From Pseudomonadota bacterium (GTDB lineage: Bacteria > Pseudomonadota > Gammaproteobacteria > Acidiferrobacterales > UBA6901), in assembly GCA_021819085.1 (NCBI GenBank), contig JAKASJ010000023.1, positions 1-56,618 of the forward strand: DNA of 56,618 nucleotides, read 5' to 3'. The notes beneath the pieces are model-generated. The model was not told the DNA's origin and searched no databases. It saw only the letters and a list, made by a program, of their open reading frames with translations. This document shows positions 29,201 through 39,556 of the stretch, one piece after another. How positions within the stretch are numbered: the stretch's first letter is position 1; each line of letters opens with the position of its first letter. Made by a program: the position numbers and the translations under genes.

Positions 29201-30917
29201 TCAGCACCGGCTGCATCACTTCCAGCCGGCGGTTCGGTTCGGCCTGATCAAGCCCAAGGAGATTCGGGCGCGGTCCGATGAACGACACGAGCGACATAAC
29301 CAGCTCTTCACGAATCGGATCTATGGGCGGATTGGTTACCTGGGCAAACAGCTGCTTGAAATAGCAGTATAGAAGCTTCGGCCGGTTCGAAAGCACCGCC
29401 AACGGTGTGTCGTTGCCCATCGACCCGACAGGCTCCTGGCCGCTTATGGCCATGGGCGCCAAGATGAACTTGATGTCCTCTTGCGTATAGGCGAACGCCT
29501 GCTGGCGATCGAGCAACGCGCCTGTCTCACATTCGGGTAGCGGTACGGGTGCGAGCTTCTCCAGCACCAGCTGGGTCTTGTCCAGCCAGGCGCGGTAGGG
29601 ATGCAGCGCGGCGAGTCCGGCCTTGAGTTCGGCATCGTCGATGATGCGTCCGGCCTCCAGGTCGATGAGGAGCATCTTCCCGGGCTGCAGCCGCCACTTC
29701 TTGATGATCTTGGCTTCAGGTATGGCCAGCACACCGGTCTCCGACGCCATGACCACGATGTCGTCGTCCGTTATCAGATACCGGGCTGGGCGCAGCCCGT
29801 TTCGGTCCAGCGTGGCGCCGATCTGGCGACCATCGGTAAAAGCGACCGCCGCCGGTCCGTCCCATGGCTCCATCAGCGATGCGTGATATTCGTAGAAGGC
29901 ACGCCGTCTCTCGTCCATCAGCGGGTTTCCCGCCCAGGCCTCGGGAATGAGCAGCATCATGGCATGGGCCAGCGAGTAACCGCCGGCAACCAGCAGCTCG
30001 AGGGCGTTGTCGAAACATGCCGAGTCGGACTGGCCTTCAGCAATCAATGGCCAGAGCTTGTCGAGATCGTTGCCCAGAAGGCGGGATGACATGGTGGCGC
30101 GGCGGGCCGCCATCCAGTTCACGTTGCCGCGCAGCGTATTGATCTCGCCATTGTGGGCGATCATCCGGAACGGGTGTGCCAGATCCCAGGTGGGAAAGGT
30201 GTTGGTCGAGAACCGCTGGTGCACAAGTGCAATCGCCGTAACCACGGCCGGATCCACAAGATCGGGGTAATATTCCGCCACCTGGTCCGCCAGCAGCATT
30301 CCCTTGTATACCAACGTGCGACTGGAAAGCGATGGAACGTAAAAGGCCTCGGCGCCACCGTGCACGCCAAGGTTTCGAACGGCATGCTCGATGCGCTTGC
30401 GCAGCACAAAGAGCTTGCGTTCGAAGCTGTCGCCCGTGGCGACTTCGCCGCGCGCCACTGCCACCTGCCTGATTACCGGCTCGACGGCGCGAACCCCCTT
30501 TCCAAGCCGCTGATTATTGGTCGGCACGTCGCGCCAGCCGAGCACCATCATGCCCTCTGCGGCCGCGGTTTCCATCACCACTTGCTCACACGCCGCACGC
30601 TGCTCCGCCGGGCGCGGCAGAAACAGCATGCCGATCCCATAGGAACCGGATGCCGGCAGAGACACTCCGCAACGCTGGAATTCCCGGCGCAGGAACGCGT
30701 CGGGGAGCTGTATGAGAATTCCGGCACCGTCGCCAGCCAGGGGATCTGCCCCCGTGGCTCCGCGGTGGCTCAGGTTTTTCAGGATCTGGAGTCCCTGCCC
30801 GACGATGGCATGGCTCTTCTGGCCCTTGATGTGGGCGATAAAGCCGACACCACAAGCGTCATGCTCGTGACTGGGATCGTACAAGCCTTGCCGCGAAGGC
30901 AGTCCCGAGTGACTCAC
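26220..30917 (-). CDS. gltB: Glutamate synthase large subunit
   Basis: The large GOGAT subunit makes two glutamates from glutamine and 2-oxoglutarate. The 1565-residue protein has a class II amidotransferase domain whose catalytic Cys22 (EHDACGVGF) must be exposed by removal of a 21-residue propeptide. The central and FMN synthase domains follow, including [12 protein letters not shown] and the [11 protein letters not shown] and [12 protein letters not shown] segments. A 3Fe-4S motif C-x5-C-x4-C ([12 protein letters not shown]) and a C-terminal beta-helix domain rich in Gly complete it. The start is a GTG at 30917 with an AGAGG ribosome binding site. It is the first gene of gltB-gltD, and its product works with ammonium uptake genes at 52.7-55.7 kb. 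Confidence 0.97.
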   Translation of the reverse strand: MSHSGLPSRQGLYDPSHEHDACGVGFIAHIKGQKSHAIVGQGLQILKNLSHRGATGADPLAGDGAGILIQLPDAFLRREFQRCGVSLPASGSYGIGMLFLPRPAEQRAACEQVVMETAAAEGMMVLGWRDVPTNNQRLGKGVRAVEPVIRQVAVARGEVATGDSFERKLFVLRKRIEHAVRNLGVHGGAEAFYVPSLSSRTLVYKGMLLADQVAEYYPDLVDPAVVTAIALVHQRFSTNTFPTWDLAHPFRMIAHNGEINTLRGNVNWMAARRATMSSRLLGNDLDKLWPLIAEGQSDSACFDNALELLVAGGYSLAHAMMLLIPEAWAGNPLMDERRRAFYEYHASLMEPWDGPAAVAFTDGRQIGATLDRNGLRPARYLITDDDIVVMASETGVLAIPEAKIIKKWRLQPGKMLLIDLEAGRIIDDAELKAGLAALHPYRAWLDKTQLVLEKLAPVPLPECETGALLDRQQAFAYTQEDIKFILAPMAISGQEPVGSMGNDTPLAVLSNRPKLLYCYFKQLFAQVTNPPIDPIREELVMSLVSFIGPRPNLLGLDQAEPNRRLEVMQPVLTGEDMAKIRRIRECTDGSFNAITLSMCYPVDRGAAGMGAALDTLCAQAEKAVRGGHNVLILSDRDIDAAHVPVPALLATSAVHHHLIREGLRTKVGLVVETGSAREVHHFAMLAGYGAEAVHPYLAFETIAGMAEVLPADLKPAEACKRYIKAVDKGLLKVMSKMGISTYQSYCGAQIFEAVGLNGAFVNRYFTGTASRIEGVGLDVIAEEAVRWHQLAYGDAPVYRGALDAGGEYAYRIRGEAHMWTPQSISRLQHATRMNNYSTYKEYASLINDQSQRLMTLRGLFEIKESANPISLEEVEPAREIVKRFATGAMSLGSISTEAHTTLAIAMNRIGAKSNTGEGGEDARRYPEAGEGESLRSRIPSVVRDIALQPGDSLRSRIKQVAAGRFGVTTEYLVSADQIQIKMAQGAKPGEGGQLPGHKVSEYIAQLRFSVPGVGLISPPPHHDIYSIEDLAQLIHDLKNVNPRASISVKLVSEVGVGTVAAGVSKAHSDHVTISGHDGGTGASPLSSVMYAGSPWELGLAETQQTLVLNQLRGRIAVQVDGQMKTGRDVVVGALLGADEFGFATAPLVVEGCIMMRKCHLNTCPVGVATQDPVLRKRFTGQPEHVINYFFFVAEEVREYMARMGFRTFDEMIGRSDMLDMRTGISHWKARGLDFSRILHGPEVAAGVAIRHCESQDHGLERALDHELIRAARPALESRTPVQIDLPVRNINRTVGAMLSGEVARRFGHAGLPDDTIVIRAHGTAGQSFGAWLAHGITLELRGDANDYVGKGLSGGRLVICPPADSHIVAEENIIAGNTVLYGAIEGECYVRGVAGERFAVRNSGVVAVVEGVGDHGCEYMTGGTVVVLGVAGRNFAAGMSGGIAFVLDEAGDFTKRCNLSMVELAPVPEEDKTIGENEAQGGELETHGVVNINHLEHSDATILRRLIQNHLRYTASPRARTILDNFDVYLPKFVKVMPVEYRRALAEMAAAQSRAQLPESRVKHG

Positions 30918-31098
30918 ATTGTACCTCTTTCAAAAAATGGCGCGTGCTGGACCGGGCGCATCGAAGAAAATGCGCAAATTCCGGAGAATTTCAAGCAAAA
31001 AGCGCTTAAGTCTACCTTTTACGCGCGCCCCCTTCAACGGTGGCTAACGGAATCGTGGCGCCGCGGGGGCTGGGCTGGACGCGCACTGCACCCCAGGT

Positions 31099-32259
31099 TC
31101 AGGTCAATGCGCCGGGGTCGAACAGACGCTGGTGCTCCTGGATGGCATAGCGGTCCGTCATGCCGGCAATATAGTCCGCGACAATACGAGCCCGGGCAGA
31201 GCCGTCCACCACACCCTGGGCGCCCCCAATCTTCTTCTGGTACTGGGGCGGCAGTAGCCGCACATCATCCATGAATGCGCCGAAAAGCGACTCTATGACC
31301 TTGTGTGCCTTGAGGGTCATGCGCCGCACGCGGTAGTGCGCATAGAGCTGGTCGCGCAGGAACTGCTTGAGCTCCAGGCTCTGTTTACGCACCGTTTCGC
31401 TGTTCGCGATAAGCGGCTTTGCGGCGCTGCGCACATCGTCGATAGACGTTGCCGCGGCTTCCTTCAAGAGCAGCGCGCTGTTATCGATCAGGTCCACGAC
31501 CAGTCGATTGATCATGCGACGTACAATCTCGTGAACCTGGACTCGCTCCGTGAGGCCCGGATGGCTACTGCATACCTGCGCATACTGCTCGCCGAACAGC
31601 CCAATGTCACCCAGCTGCTCCATGGTAATCAGCCCAGAGCGCAGTCCATCGTCGACATCATGGTTATTGTACGCAATTTCGTCGGCCACGTTTGCGACCT
31701 GCGCTTCCAGGCTCGGCTGTTTCCTTTCGATGAAACGCCGTCCCAGCTCGCCCAGCTCCGCCGCGTTCTTGAGCGAACAGTGCTTCAGAATTCCTTCGCG
31801 TGTCTCGAAGGTCAGGTTCAGTCCCGGAAAGCCTGCGTATTTCTCCTCCAGAAGATCCACAACCCGTAATGACTGCAGGTTGTGCTCGAAGCCACCGAAT
31901 TCGCGCATGCACGCATTCAGCGCATCCTGGCCGGAATGGCCGAAAGGCGTATGTCCGAGATCGTGCGCCAGCGCGATGGCCTCGGTGAGGTCCTCGTTGA
32001 GATTCATGGCCCGGGCGACCGACCGGCCTATCTGGGCTACCTCTATGGAATGCGTCAGGCGGGTGCGAAACAGATCGCCTTCGTGATTTACGAAGACCTG
32101 GGTCTTGTATTCCAGACGCCGGAACGCCGCGCAATGCACAATGCGGTCACGGTCGCGCTGAAACTGGGACCGGTAGGACGGCGGTGGCTCGCGGTACTGG
32201 CGACCACGCGAAGCTTCGTCGCTGGCAGCATACGGCGCGAGTTTCACCCCCAGGCTCAT
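31099..32259 (-). CDS. dGTPase-like HD-domain triphosphohydrolase
   Basis: This 386-residue protein of the deoxyguanosinetriphosphate triphosphohydrolase-like family removes triphosphate from dNTPs, which affects dNTP pools. The HD metal site is intact: [14 protein letters not shown], then [13 protein letters not shown], and the later [15 protein letters not shown]. The N-terminal [22 protein letters not shown] is typical. The ATG at 32259 overlaps the aroB stop as ATGA, which supports it over an in-frame start at 32274. It ends the pil-aro-dgt transcript. The subfamily is the shorter dgt-like type, so nucleotide preference is unproven. Confidence 0.94.
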   Translation of the reverse strand: MSLGVKLAPYAASDEASRGRQYREPPPSYRSQFQRDRDRIVHCAAFRRLEYKTQVFVNHEGDLFRTRLTHSIEVAQIGRSVARAMNLNEDLTEAIALAHDLGHTPFGHSGQDALNACMREFGGFEHNLQSLRVVDLLEEKYAGFPGLNLTFETREGILKHCSLKNAAELGELGRRFIERKQPSLEAQVANVADEIAYNNHDVDDGLRSGLITMEQLGDIGLFGEQYAQVCSSHPGLTERVQVHEIVRRMINRLVVDLIDNSALLLKEAAATSIDDVRSAAKPLIANSETVRKQSLELKQFLRDQLYAHYRVRRMTLKAHKVIESLFGAFMDDVRLLPPQYQKKIGGAQGVVDGSARARIVADYIAGMTDRYAIQEHQRLFDPGALT

Positions 32260-33341
32260 CCGCCGGCTCCGCAAAAATCGAGTGCTTCCACGATCGCTGC
32301 CCGCGGCACGTCTGACCTTATCACTGCGTCGCCAATCCCCTTCAGCAGGATCAGACGTAGCTGGCCATCCTCGACCTTCTTGTCCACGGACATCAGTTCG
32401 AGCATGCGGTCGGCACCCAGCCCCGCCGGGACCTGTGTCGGCAGATGCGCGCGCCGGAGCAGCGCGCCCACACGCGCTGCATCTTTGGCACCTAGCCAGC
32501 CAAGACGGCGCGACAGCTCCGCGGCAACCACCATGCCGGCCGCGACCGCCTCGCCGTGCAGCCAGCTTCCGTAGCCCATCCCGGTTTCGATTGCGTGGCC
32601 AAACGTATGGCCCAGGTTAAGCAATGCGCGCTGTCCGCGTTCCATTTCGTCGGCTGCCACCACTGCTGCCTTGTTGCGACAGGAACGCTCTATGGCGAAC
32701 CCCAGGGTCTCGGGGTCACGTGCGAGCAGCCTGTCGACGTTGCTTTCCAGCCATCCGAAAAACTCGGTATCGCGAATCAGGCCATACTTGATCACCTCCG
32801 CGAGACCGGCGGAAAGCTCCTTGTCAGGCAGAGTATTCAGCGTATCGATGTCAATCACGACGCAGCGCGGTTGATGGAAGGCGCCTATCATGTTCTTGCC
32901 CAGCGGATGGTTGACGCCAGTCTTGCCTCCGACCGAGGAGTCAACCTGTGCTAGCAGGGTCGTGGGGATCTGGATGAAGGAAACGCCACGCTGGTATATC
33001 GCCGCCGCGAAACCCGTCATGTCGCCAACTACCCCCCCGCCCAGCGCCACCAGCGTCGTGCGCCGGTCTAACCTCTGCCCCAGCAGGGCATCGAAAATGC
33101 GGTTCAGATCGGCAAGCGTCTTGTACTGCTCGCCGTCGGGCAAAACAACGGCCACCGGTGCGAAACGTTCCAGGCGCGCGGTCACCTTGTCGAGATACAG
33201 CGGTGCAACGGTCTCATTGGTAACAACCAGCACCCGGCGTCCGGCCACGTGTCCGGCCAGGGGCTCGTCTTGTTCCAGTAGCCCGGCTCCGATATAGATG
33301 GGGTAGCTGCGCGCGCCCAGCTCAACAACCAGCGTCTTCAT
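32256..33341 (-). CDS. aroB: 3-dehydroquinate synthase
   Basis: AroB converts DAHP to 3-dehydroquinate in the shikimate pathway with NAD and a metal. The 361-residue product matches the family length. It has [30 protein letters not shown], the substrate-binding [20 protein letters not shown], and the metal ligands in LAEVIKYGL and [12 protein letters not shown]. Its start overlaps the end of aroK by 20 bases, and its stop overlaps the dgt-like start as ATGA, so aroK-aroB-dgt are coupled. The pilQ-aroK-aroB order is widely conserved in gammaproteobacteria. Confidence 0.97.
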   Translation of the reverse strand: MKTLVVELGARSYPIYIGAGLLEQDEPLAGHVAGRRVLVVTNETVAPLYLDKVTARLERFAPVAVVLPDGEQYKTLADLNRIFDALLGQRLDRRTTLVALGGGVVGDMTGFAAAIYQRGVSFIQIPTTLLAQVDSSVGGKTGVNHPLGKNMIGAFHQPRCVVIDIDTLNTLPDKELSAGLAEVIKYGLIRDTEFFGWLESNVDRLLARDPETLGFAIERSCRNKAAVVAADEMERGQRALLNLGHTFGHAIETGMGYGSWLHGEAVAAGMVVAAELSRRLGWLGAKDAARVGALLRRAHLPTQVPAGLGADRMLELMSVDKKVEDGQLRLILLKGIGDAVIRSDVPRAAIVEALDFCGAGG

Positions 33342-33924
33342 TGCCCTTCTCGGACTTCAGCTTGGCTATCACATCGCGCGCCACAGCTGCCGGACTTCTC
33401 CGATCCGTGTCAACAACGACATGGGCGGTGCTGCGGTAGAGCGGATCGCGTATGCGCATAAGTTCCTCGATTTTGCCACGCGGGTTGTCGGATTGCAGCA
33501 GCAAGGGCCGACACCGGTCCCGGCGGGTGCGCTCTACGAGGATATCGGTGGCGGCACGCAAATACACGACGGTGCCGTTCTGCCGAAGGACTTCGCGGTT
33601 TGCTTCGCTCAGGATGACCCCGCCGCCCGTGGCAAGCACCAGATTGGGGCGGGTAACGAGGTCTGCGATCACCGCCTCTTCACGCCGCCGGAAACCCGGC
33701 TCGCCTTCGATCTCGAAAATAAGCGGTATGCCTGCACCGGTGCGGGCCTCGATCTCCTGATCCGAGTCGCAGAAATCCATGCCAAGCATCGCAGCCAGAT
33801 GGCGGCCAATGGTGGTTTTTCCTGCACCCATGGGCCCGATGAGGAATATGCGGGAGATAGGCACCTGCAGATACGTACCTGCAGCATCTTCCGGTTGAGG
33901 ATCGCACTCGGTCATTGCAGGCAT
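33322..33924 (-). CDS. aroK: Shikimate kinase
   Basis: The enzyme phosphorylates shikimate at the 3-hydroxyl with ATP. The 200-residue protein has a P-loop GPMGAGKTT at 30-38, the shikimate-binding [11 protein letters not shown] and FRRREEAV, the GGG of ATGGGVIL and the lid Arg in RRDRCRPLL. The chosen ATG at 33924 gives about 20 residues before the first strand, more than usual, and no strong ribosome binding site separates it from the ATG nine bases downstream. An 18-bp perfect hairpin separates it from pilQ. Its end overlaps aroB by 20 bases. Confidence 0.96.
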   Translation of the reverse strand: MPAMTECDPQPEDAAGTYLQVPISRIFLIGPMGAGKTTIGRHLAAMLGMDFCDSDQEIEARTGAGIPLIFEIEGEPGFRRREEAVIADLVTRPNLVLATGGGVILSEANREVLRQNGTVVYLRAATDILVERTRRDRCRPLLLQSDNPRGKIEELMRIRDPLYRSTAHVVVDTDRRSPAAVARDVIAKLKSEKGNEDAGC

Positions 33925-33969
33925 ATGCCAGCAACGTGCAAAGAAATCAATAGCGCCCGTCCCGGTTCT

Positions 33970-34008
33970 GGCAACGGCCCGGGCGGAAAATCCGCCCGGG
34001 CCGTTGCC
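33970..34008 (-). other. 18-bp perfect hairpin between pilQ and aroK
   Basis: Positions 33970-33987 and 33991-34008 are perfect inverted repeats of 18 bp with a 3-base loop. The hairpin abuts the pilQ stop codon at 34009. Nothing like a T-tract follows on the minus strand, so it is not a standard intrinsic terminator. It could protect the pil mRNA 3' end, be a processing site, or reduce read-through into aroK. Confidence 0.7.
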
Positions 34009-36564
34009 TCACCGCATGGCAAGCCGGTTGGAAAGAATCCGCGGAGTCAGGAACACCAGCAGTTCATCCCGGTTGTTCTGCACATCCGTACTCCTGAATG
34101 CCCAGCCGATGAGTGGCAGGTCGCCCAAAAATGGCACTTTGCTGACAGTCGTGTTCTGCACCTGCTCGTAGATACCCCCTATCACAACGGTTTCGCCATT
34201 GTCCAGAAGGACCTGGGTCGTGACACGCTTCTTGTTCATCGTGCTATCCGAGGGGGATGCCGAATTGAAGCTGTCATTGGTGATATGCACGTTCAGGATT
34301 ACGCGGTTATCCGGCGTGATCTGCGGCGTCACCGCCAGCCGGAGTACTGCATTCTTCGTGAGGAACGACTGCGTCCCCAGACCGCCGCCCTGGGCAAGGA
34401 AGGTCCTTTCCTGTCCCTGCTCGATAACCGCCCGCTTTTCGTTAGCCGTAATGATACGCGGACTCGAGATGATCTTGCCCTTGCCCTCCTGCTGCAGCGC
34501 CGACAGCTCCAGGCTGAGCAGGTTGCCGCTCGGCAGCCCCATGAATGTGAGCGCAAGCGACCCCGGAGATACGGTATTGATCTCGCTGGCGGCCATGTTC
34601 ACACTGAGCGCATTGCCGCTGAGATTGACCGGGCTACCCGGGGTGAGCAGCTGGCTGTTGCATTCCAGGGTGCCGCAGACCACTGTGGTATGGTCTTTTT
34701 TCTGTATCCCCAGACGCACACCGAGGTTCCTGGCGAAATTGTCGGTGGCCTCGACGATGCGCGTTTCGATCATCACCTGACGCACCGGCTTGTCCAGTTT
34801 TTGGATGAGTTTGCGTACCTCGCGGATCTTTTCCGGAATGTCCTGGATCAGAAGCGAGTTGGTGCGTTCATCGACACTAACCTGGCCACGCGGGGACAGC
34901 AGTGTGTTCGACTCGGTCTCGAGTTTCTGGTAAGTGACGCTGCCCGTGACGGGATATCCCTGTTGGCCGGCGGGGCTCACCGCCTTGATAGATTTCAGAA
35001 GCTTCGCGATGTCCTCAGCCTTCGCATAATTTATAGGGATCAGCGCGGTCGCGAGCGGCTCCAGTTTCTGCTTCTGCTCAAGCGCATCGAGCTTCAGCTT
35101 TTGTTGTGCTGCCATTTCCGCCTCGGTTTCGACCGTAATTACATTGCCGCTGCGACTCATGGCCAATCCCTTGGCGTTGAGGATCACAGCCAGCGCCTGG
35201 TCCCAAGGCACGTTATTGAGGCGCAGCGTTAGGCTGCCTTTCACGTTGTTGCTCGCGACGAAGTTCAGCCCCGTAAAATCCGCCAGCACCTGCAGTGCGG
35301 CGCGCACATCGATGTTCTGGAAATTGAGCGACAGCTTCTTTCCCGTATAGAGGCGGTGCTCGGCCGCTTTTCCGGCCCGGCCGCTCACCGGCTTGATGTC
35401 CACAGTGAAGTTGTCATCAGTCTGGTAGGCAATGTGGTCGTATTTGCCTGCGGAGCGGATCACCATGCGCACGTCACGTCCGCGCTGGAACGCGTCGATA
35501 TAGCGGACCGGGGTCGCAAAGTCCGTGACATCGAGTTGCCGCTGCAGTGAGGGCTTGAGGTAGGTGTTGAGAAAGTCGACAGTGATCTGTCCCGGCTCAT
35601 GGCTGAGATTGATGCCCACCCCGCTGTCCGAGAGCCTGACAATCACCCGGCCATCGCCCTCGGGACCGCGGCGGAAATCGATGTTCGCAACGCTGTGCCT
35701 GTTGGTCCCTACGGCAGTGGCAAAATGGGCAACCGCGGAGCGAACAGCAGGGGCGGCATTGGCCGGGTTCGCCACAGTAATGATGAAGTAGTTGCCGGAC
35801 ACGGCAGTCGTATAGCGTGCCGCTGTCAGAAGGCTGAGGACAATGCGCGAGCGATGACTCGCCTGGATCGCAATCACGTCCGAAACTGCCCCCTCGTGAA
35901 CGTGAACAGTATCCCGGGCCAGGGCCAATTGCGTGTTGGCAAAATCAAACGAAATGCTGGGCGGGTTGTCGATGGTAAAGGCAGCCGGCGGTGCAGGCGG
36001 CTGTGCCATCAGCAAACGGATCTGCATCCGGTCTCCCGGGAGCTTAAAATAATCAACTTCCTTGATCACGTTCTTGCCGGTATCGCTGCCTGCGGCTGCG
36101 GTGGCCGCAGCCGGCACGGCAGCTGGCGCGGTCCCGGTCGCGGGGGCGCTTGCGGAAGCCATGATCCAGTAGCCAAACTTGGTCGGCACTACCTTCAGCT
36201 GTCCGGGCTCGGTCATCAGGAGGTCCACGTGGACCGCGCTGCCGTCATGCACGAGATAGGGAAATACGCCCTTCACCGGTCCACGACCGCTCAGGTCGCT
36301 TACCGCAGGCCCGAGTTTGGTGTTCGGAAAACTGACCCGCAGGCGTTGCCCGTTTTCGTGGGTAGACACCTTATAGGACGATTTGCCCTGGATGCGGACC
36401 TGCAGCACTGGCGATAATCCGCTCGATACCCAGCTAATCGCCGAGATCTCGCCGGCGGCGGCCGCATTGGCCAGACAAATCGAGGCGACGATGAACAGCA
36501 GCCTGGCAAGGCTGAAGGACCTTGCGCTGCGTGCTCCCTGCAGGTTTGTGATGGTTCTTTTCAT
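34009..36564 (-). CDS. pilQ: Type IV pilus secretin PilQ
   Basis: PilQ forms the outer membrane gate through which the type IV pilus passes. The 851-residue product has a signal peptide (hydrophobic core LLFIVASICLANAAAA), two AMIN domains that bind peptidoglycan, a low-complexity Ala/Pro/Thr linker near residues 145-165, the STN (LSLNFQNIDVRAALQVLADFTGLNFV) and N1 domains, and the secretin domain ending in VTPRILS-like sequence. The chosen ATG at 36564 gives the signal peptide; a longer frame upstream would overlap pilP. It is the last pil gene, 17 bp after pilP, and is followed by an 18-bp hairpin and then aroK. Confidence 0.96.
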   Translation of the reverse strand: MKRTITNLQGARSARSFSLARLLFIVASICLANAAAAGEISAISWVSSGLSPVLQVRIQGKSSYKVSTHENGQRLRVSFPNTKLGPAVSDLSGRGPVKGVFPYLVHDGSAVHVDLLMTEPGQLKVVPTKFGYWIMASASAPATGTAPAAVPAAATAAAGSDTGKNVIKEVDYFKLPGDRMQIRLLMAQPPAPPAAFTIDNPPSISFDFANTQLALARDTVHVHEGAVSDVIAIQASHRSRIVLSLLTAARYTTAVSGNYFIITVANPANAAPAVRSAVAHFATAVGTNRHSVANIDFRRGPEGDGRVIVRLSDSGVGINLSHEPGQITVDFLNTYLKPSLQRQLDVTDFATPVRYIDAFQRGRDVRMVIRSAGKYDHIAYQTDDNFTVDIKPVSGRAGKAAEHRLYTGKKLSLNFQNIDVRAALQVLADFTGLNFVASNNVKGSLTLRLNNVPWDQALAVILNAKGLAMSRSGNVITVETEAEMAAQQKLKLDALEQKQKLEPLATALIPINYAKAEDIAKLLKSIKAVSPAGQQGYPVTGSVTYQKLETESNTLLSPRGQVSVDERTNSLLIQDIPEKIREVRKLIQKLDKPVRQVMIETRIVEATDNFARNLGVRLGIQKKDHTTVVCGTLECNSQLLTPGSPVNLSGNALSVNMAASEINTVSPGSLALTFMGLPSGNLLSLELSALQQEGKGKIISSPRIITANEKRAVIEQGQERTFLAQGGGLGTQSFLTKNAVLRLAVTPQITPDNRVILNVHITNDSFNSASPSDSTMNKKRVTTQVLLDNGETVVIGGIYEQVQNTTVSKVPFLGDLPLIGWAFRSTDVQNNRDELLVFLTPRILSNRLAMR

Positions 36565-36581
36565 AGGTTCACACCGTTGAT

Positions 36582-37091
36582 TTATTCCGCAAGAGCGAGG
36601 CTCGCCTCGCGTTGTACCCATTGGCCCGTCGGCCCCTGGATGAGTTCCGTAATCCGGACTTTGCCCTCCGTGATCCTGGTGACAAGGCCGTAATTCTGTC
36701 CGATGTGGGTACCGACCTTGACGCGGTGCACAGTCCCGTCCGGAGCCATGACAATGGCCCAGATTTGCTTGCCGCGGGAAATCGTTCCGACCATCTTCAG
36801 CGAATCGAGCGGAAACTGCTCCAAGGGCCCCTTGCGCCGGTTCAGATCCGGACGTAATCCTTTTTCCACGGATACCGGCTTCAGGTTCTCCGGCGAAAAT
36901 GGATCGGGCAGCGTGCTTGCAGAATACACAAAGGTCTCTGCAGGCTTTATCTTGGGAATGGGCTCCACCTTCGGTTTACGGTTGGCGTATGAATTCTTCA
37001 CGAAACTGCGCAGATCGGCCATGTTGTGGCCATCACAACCGGACAGACCCACGGCCACAAGCGCGATTACCAGTACGTTGCGGAATTTCAT
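36582..37091 (-). CDS. pilP: Type IV pilus lipoprotein PilP
   Basis: PilP links the inner membrane PilN/PilO pair to the N0/N1 domains of PilQ. The 169-residue protein has a lipoprotein signal ending LSGC (Cys19), then a flexible Lys/Pro-rich stretch (KPKVEPIPKIKPAE) and the beta-sandwich domain with LKMVGTISRGKQIWAIVMAPDGTVHRVKVG and GKVRITELI. Length and domain order are typical. Its ATG overlaps the pilO stop by 4 bases, and pilQ follows after 17 bp. Confidence 0.95.
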   Translation of the reverse strand: MKFRNVLVIALVAVGLSGCDGHNMADLRSFVKNSYANRKPKVEPIPKIKPAETFVYSASTLPDPFSPENLKPVSVEKGLRPDLNRRKGPLEQFPLDSLKMVGTISRGKQIWAIVMAPDGTVHRVKVGTHIGQNYGLVTRITEGKVRITELIQGPTGQWVQREASLALAE

Positions 37092-37723
37092 TTTGCGACC
37101 CTGGGCCTGAATGGCGGCCGTTTGCTAGCCGGACGGACCATCTCGTCAGGCTCCAGATAGCGGTAGGTCTTGGCCAGGGTGGTCATCGTAAGGTGGTTGG
37201 TCCCGGGCTTGCTGGCGATGTTGATCTGGCTGAGCGTTACAATGCGCGGCAGCGCGGCCAGATCGCTCACGAACTCGCCCATTTCATGATAGGTGCCCGT
37301 GACTTTGATGCTGACCGGGAGTTCGGCATAGAAATCCAGCGGCTTTTCCTTCTCGGGCTTGAACAGGACAAATTGCAGACCCCGTCCCAGACCCGCCTGC
37401 GTGATGTCGACCAGCAGATTCGGGACCTCGGTCTTGTCGGGCAACTGGCGCAGCAGGGTTCCAAAAGCCTCGTTCATCTCCAGCATCTGCTCCTTGTATG
37501 CCGGTAGATTGAGAGCGAGCGCTTTTTTCTCAAGGAACGTCTGCTTGAGGCTCTGTTCCTGCCTTTGCGCCTGGCTCAGTTGATCGATCTCGTCAGAGAT
37601 GACAAACCAGTAGCCGAGGAAAAGTATCAGCACACACACCAGCACTATGGCGCCGATCTTGACCGGGTAGGGCCAGGAGCCGATGTTGTTCAGGTCTATG
37701 TTTTTGAGGTCGTCGAGCGTCAT
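37088..37723 (-). CDS. pilO: Type IV pilus inner membrane protein PilO
   Basis: PilO forms a heterodimer with PilN in the inner membrane alignment complex. The 211-residue protein has one N-terminal membrane segment (about residues 23-44), a periplasmic coiled coil (QLSQAQRQEQSLKQTF) and a ferredoxin-like domain with FYAELPVSIKVTGTYHEMGEFV. Length and layout are typical. It overlaps pilN and pilP by 4 bases each, so translation is coupled through the whole pilM-P series. Confidence 0.95.
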   Translation of the reverse strand: MTLDDLKNIDLNNIGSWPYPVKIGAIVLVCVLILFLGYWFVISDEIDQLSQAQRQEQSLKQTFLEKKALALNLPAYKEQMLEMNEAFGTLLRQLPDKTEVPNLLVDITQAGLGRGLQFVLFKPEKEKPLDFYAELPVSIKVTGTYHEMGEFVSDLAALPRIVTLSQINIASKPGTNHLTMTTLAKTYRYLEPDEMVRPASKRPPFRPRVAK

Positions 37724-38289
37724 GGCTTCGACCCTTCCTTTTTGGCGGCCTTGTTGGTCTCGATCACGTGCAAAGTGAATTTGCTTACGCGCGCGTGTCC
37801 CTGGGCCGTGACATTGATCACATCCAAATCGGGCTTTGCGAACCAGTTGGATGCATCGAGATTACGCATGAATGCCGACACGCGGGCATTGGACTGGGCC
37901 ACGCCGCTGATCGTTATTTTGGTGCCACTCTGTATCAGGCTCGTCAGATAGATGCCCTGCGGCAACCGTCGCGCCAGGCTGTCGAACACATGCACGATCT
38001 GGGTGCGGTCCGCCTGCAGCTGCTGGATCACGTGCATGCGCGCGATCAGTGCCTGACGTTCCTTCTTCAGCTGCCTGATGGCACGGATCTGTGCATCGAG
38101 CTTGTTTATCTGGGCAGTGAGGTACTGGTTGCGCTTGTTCTGCTGGTCGATCCGGCTGTTAACGTTCAAGTATACGTAGAACAGGATCAGCAACATGAGA
38201 ATTGCCGCGCCGATTCCGATGCTTAGCAGCTGGCGGTCCTGCTCCCTGCGGCGCAGCTGGCGCCATGGCAATAGGTTTAGCCGGGTCAT
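37720..38289 (-). CDS. pilN: Type IV pilus inner membrane protein PilN
   Basis: PilN pairs with PilO and binds cytoplasmic PilM through its N-terminal peptide. The 189-residue protein starts MTRLNLLPWRQLRRREQ, which is the PilM-binding LNLLPWR motif. One membrane helix (about residues 22-43) follows, then a periplasmic coiled coil with QLKKERQALIAR and a small alpha/beta domain. Start and stop overlap pilM and pilO by 4 bases. Confidence 0.96.
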   Translation of the reverse strand: MTRLNLLPWRQLRRREQDRQLLSIGIGAAILMLLILFYVYLNVNSRIDQQNKRNQYLTAQINKLDAQIRAIRQLKKERQALIARMHVIQQLQADRTQIVHVFDSLARRLPQGIYLTSLIQSGTKITISGVAQSNARVSAFMRNLDASNWFAKPDLDVINVTAQGHARVSKFTLHVIETNKAAKKEGSKP

Positions 38290-39362
38290 GCTTCATGACT
38301 CCGCATCGCGAGCCCGCAGCAGATCATGAGCGAAGGCGCGTCATTGCTGAGGAGCTGGGGCTTGACGCGGGAGGACAGGGACATGCTGACAAAGGGATTG
38401 GCGATGGCCGTCGGCACGTTGATGCGCGCCGCGACCAGTTCATCGATGCCGGCAATCTGGGCGCACCCACCGGCCAGCAGAACCTGGTCGACGCTGTTGT
38501 ATGGGCTCGAGGAGTAAAAAAACTGCAGGGCGCGCATCACTTCCTGGCACATCGCTTCCATGAACGGGCGCAGCACATCGGTCTGGTAATTGTCCGGCAG
38601 ACCACCCTGCTTCTTGGCGAGGCCGGCTTCTTCATACGAAAGACCGTAGCGACGCTGGATTTCCTCGGTGAGCTGGCGGCCTCCAAAAGTGTGGTCGCGC
38701 GTGTACACCGAGCGATTGTCGTGCATTACGTTGATGTTCGTGGTCGTGGCGCCGATATCGAGGACGGCGACGGTCTTCTCCATGCCTCCGCCGGGCATAT
38801 GCTTTGCTATGAGCGAATAGGCATTCTCGATCGCATAGGTTTCGATATCGATGATAAGGGGCGTCAACCCGGCGCCTTGTGTCACTGCAAGGTAGTCATC
38901 CACAATTTCCTTGCGACATGCCGCAACGAGCACGTTTACCTGATCGGCGCTGTTCTCTGCGGACCCGAGCACCTCCCAGTCCATGTTGACCTCATCCAGC
39001 GGATACGGGATGTAGCGGTCGGCTTCCATTTCGAGCTGGGTCTGCATGTCCTGGTCGTTAAGGCCGGCCGGCATGTTGATGACCTTGCTGATCACGTGTG
39101 ACCCAGCAACAGCTACCGCCACATGCTTGCACTTGGTGCCCGAACGCTTGAGCGCGCGCTGCATGGTCTGTGCGACCTGGTCGACCTCGGTGATCGTATG
39201 CTCGACGACGGCATTCTGGGGCAAGGGTTCTACTGCATAGCGCTCGACCCGCAGATGCTCCCCGGACTTGCTCAGCTCCAGAACCTTGATCGATGATGCA
39301 CTGATGTCCACGCCCACGAGGGGTGGCTTTTTTTTAGCCAGCAAGCTTCCCAGCGAGGCCAA
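38286..39362 (-). CDS. pilM: Type IV pilus assembly ATPase PilM
   Basis: PilM is the cytoplasmic actin-like protein that holds the PilN tail and couples the alignment complex to the assembly motor. The 358-residue product has the actin-fold phosphate loops GVDISASSIKVLEL near residue 18 and VAVLDIGATTTNINV near 200, the SHM-type helix and the LLAGGCAQIAGIDELV segment. It is the first gene of pilMNOPQ and is divergent from mrcA across 194 bp, a layout shared with many gammaproteobacteria. Confidence 0.97.
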   Translation of the reverse strand: MASLGSLLAKKKPPLVGVDISASSIKVLELSKSGEHLRVERYAVEPLPQNAVVEHTITEVDQVAQTMQRALKRSGTKCKHVAVAVAGSHVISKVINMPAGLNDQDMQTQLEMEADRYIPYPLDEVNMDWEVLGSAENSADQVNVLVAACRKEIVDDYLAVTQGAGLTPLIIDIETYAIENAYSLIAKHMPGGGMEKTVAVLDIGATTTNINVMHDNRSVYTRDHTFGGRQLTEEIQRRYGLSYEEAGLAKKQGGLPDNYQTDVLRPFMEAMCQEVMRALQFFYSSSPYNSVDQVLLAGGCAQIAGIDELVAARINVPTAIANPFVSMSLSSRVKPQLLSNDAPSLMICCGLAMRSHEA

Positions 39363-39465
39363 TTTTTTCTCTCTTTTTCCAGTAAGTTAGATAGGATAGG
39401 TACAATTTTGGTTTAAATGCTACCCCCAAATATAGACGATGCCGCGCGGAAATGACAAATTTCTG

Positions 39466-39494
39466 TTGGGCGCCGGCGCCTGTCGTTCTATACT
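39466..39494 (+). promoter_or_regulatory. Probable sigma-70 promoter of mrcA
   Basis: A -35 like TTGGGC lies at 39466-39471 and a -10 TATACT at 39489-39494, with an ideal 17-bp spacer. A start near 39501 would give a leader of about 55 bases. The promoter lies in the 194-bp divergent region shared with pilM. Confidence 0.5.
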
Positions 39495-39556
39495 GCCGGG
39501 TATCCTTCTTCAAATTTATAGACCAGATCCGAAGTAGTAAGAAGTATTAGCACGCA

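Noticed and set aside
33421-35232. A 603-codon open frame antisense to aroK and pilQ
   Set aside because: Both genes on the other strand are well-supported family members, and the antisense product has no recognisable features.
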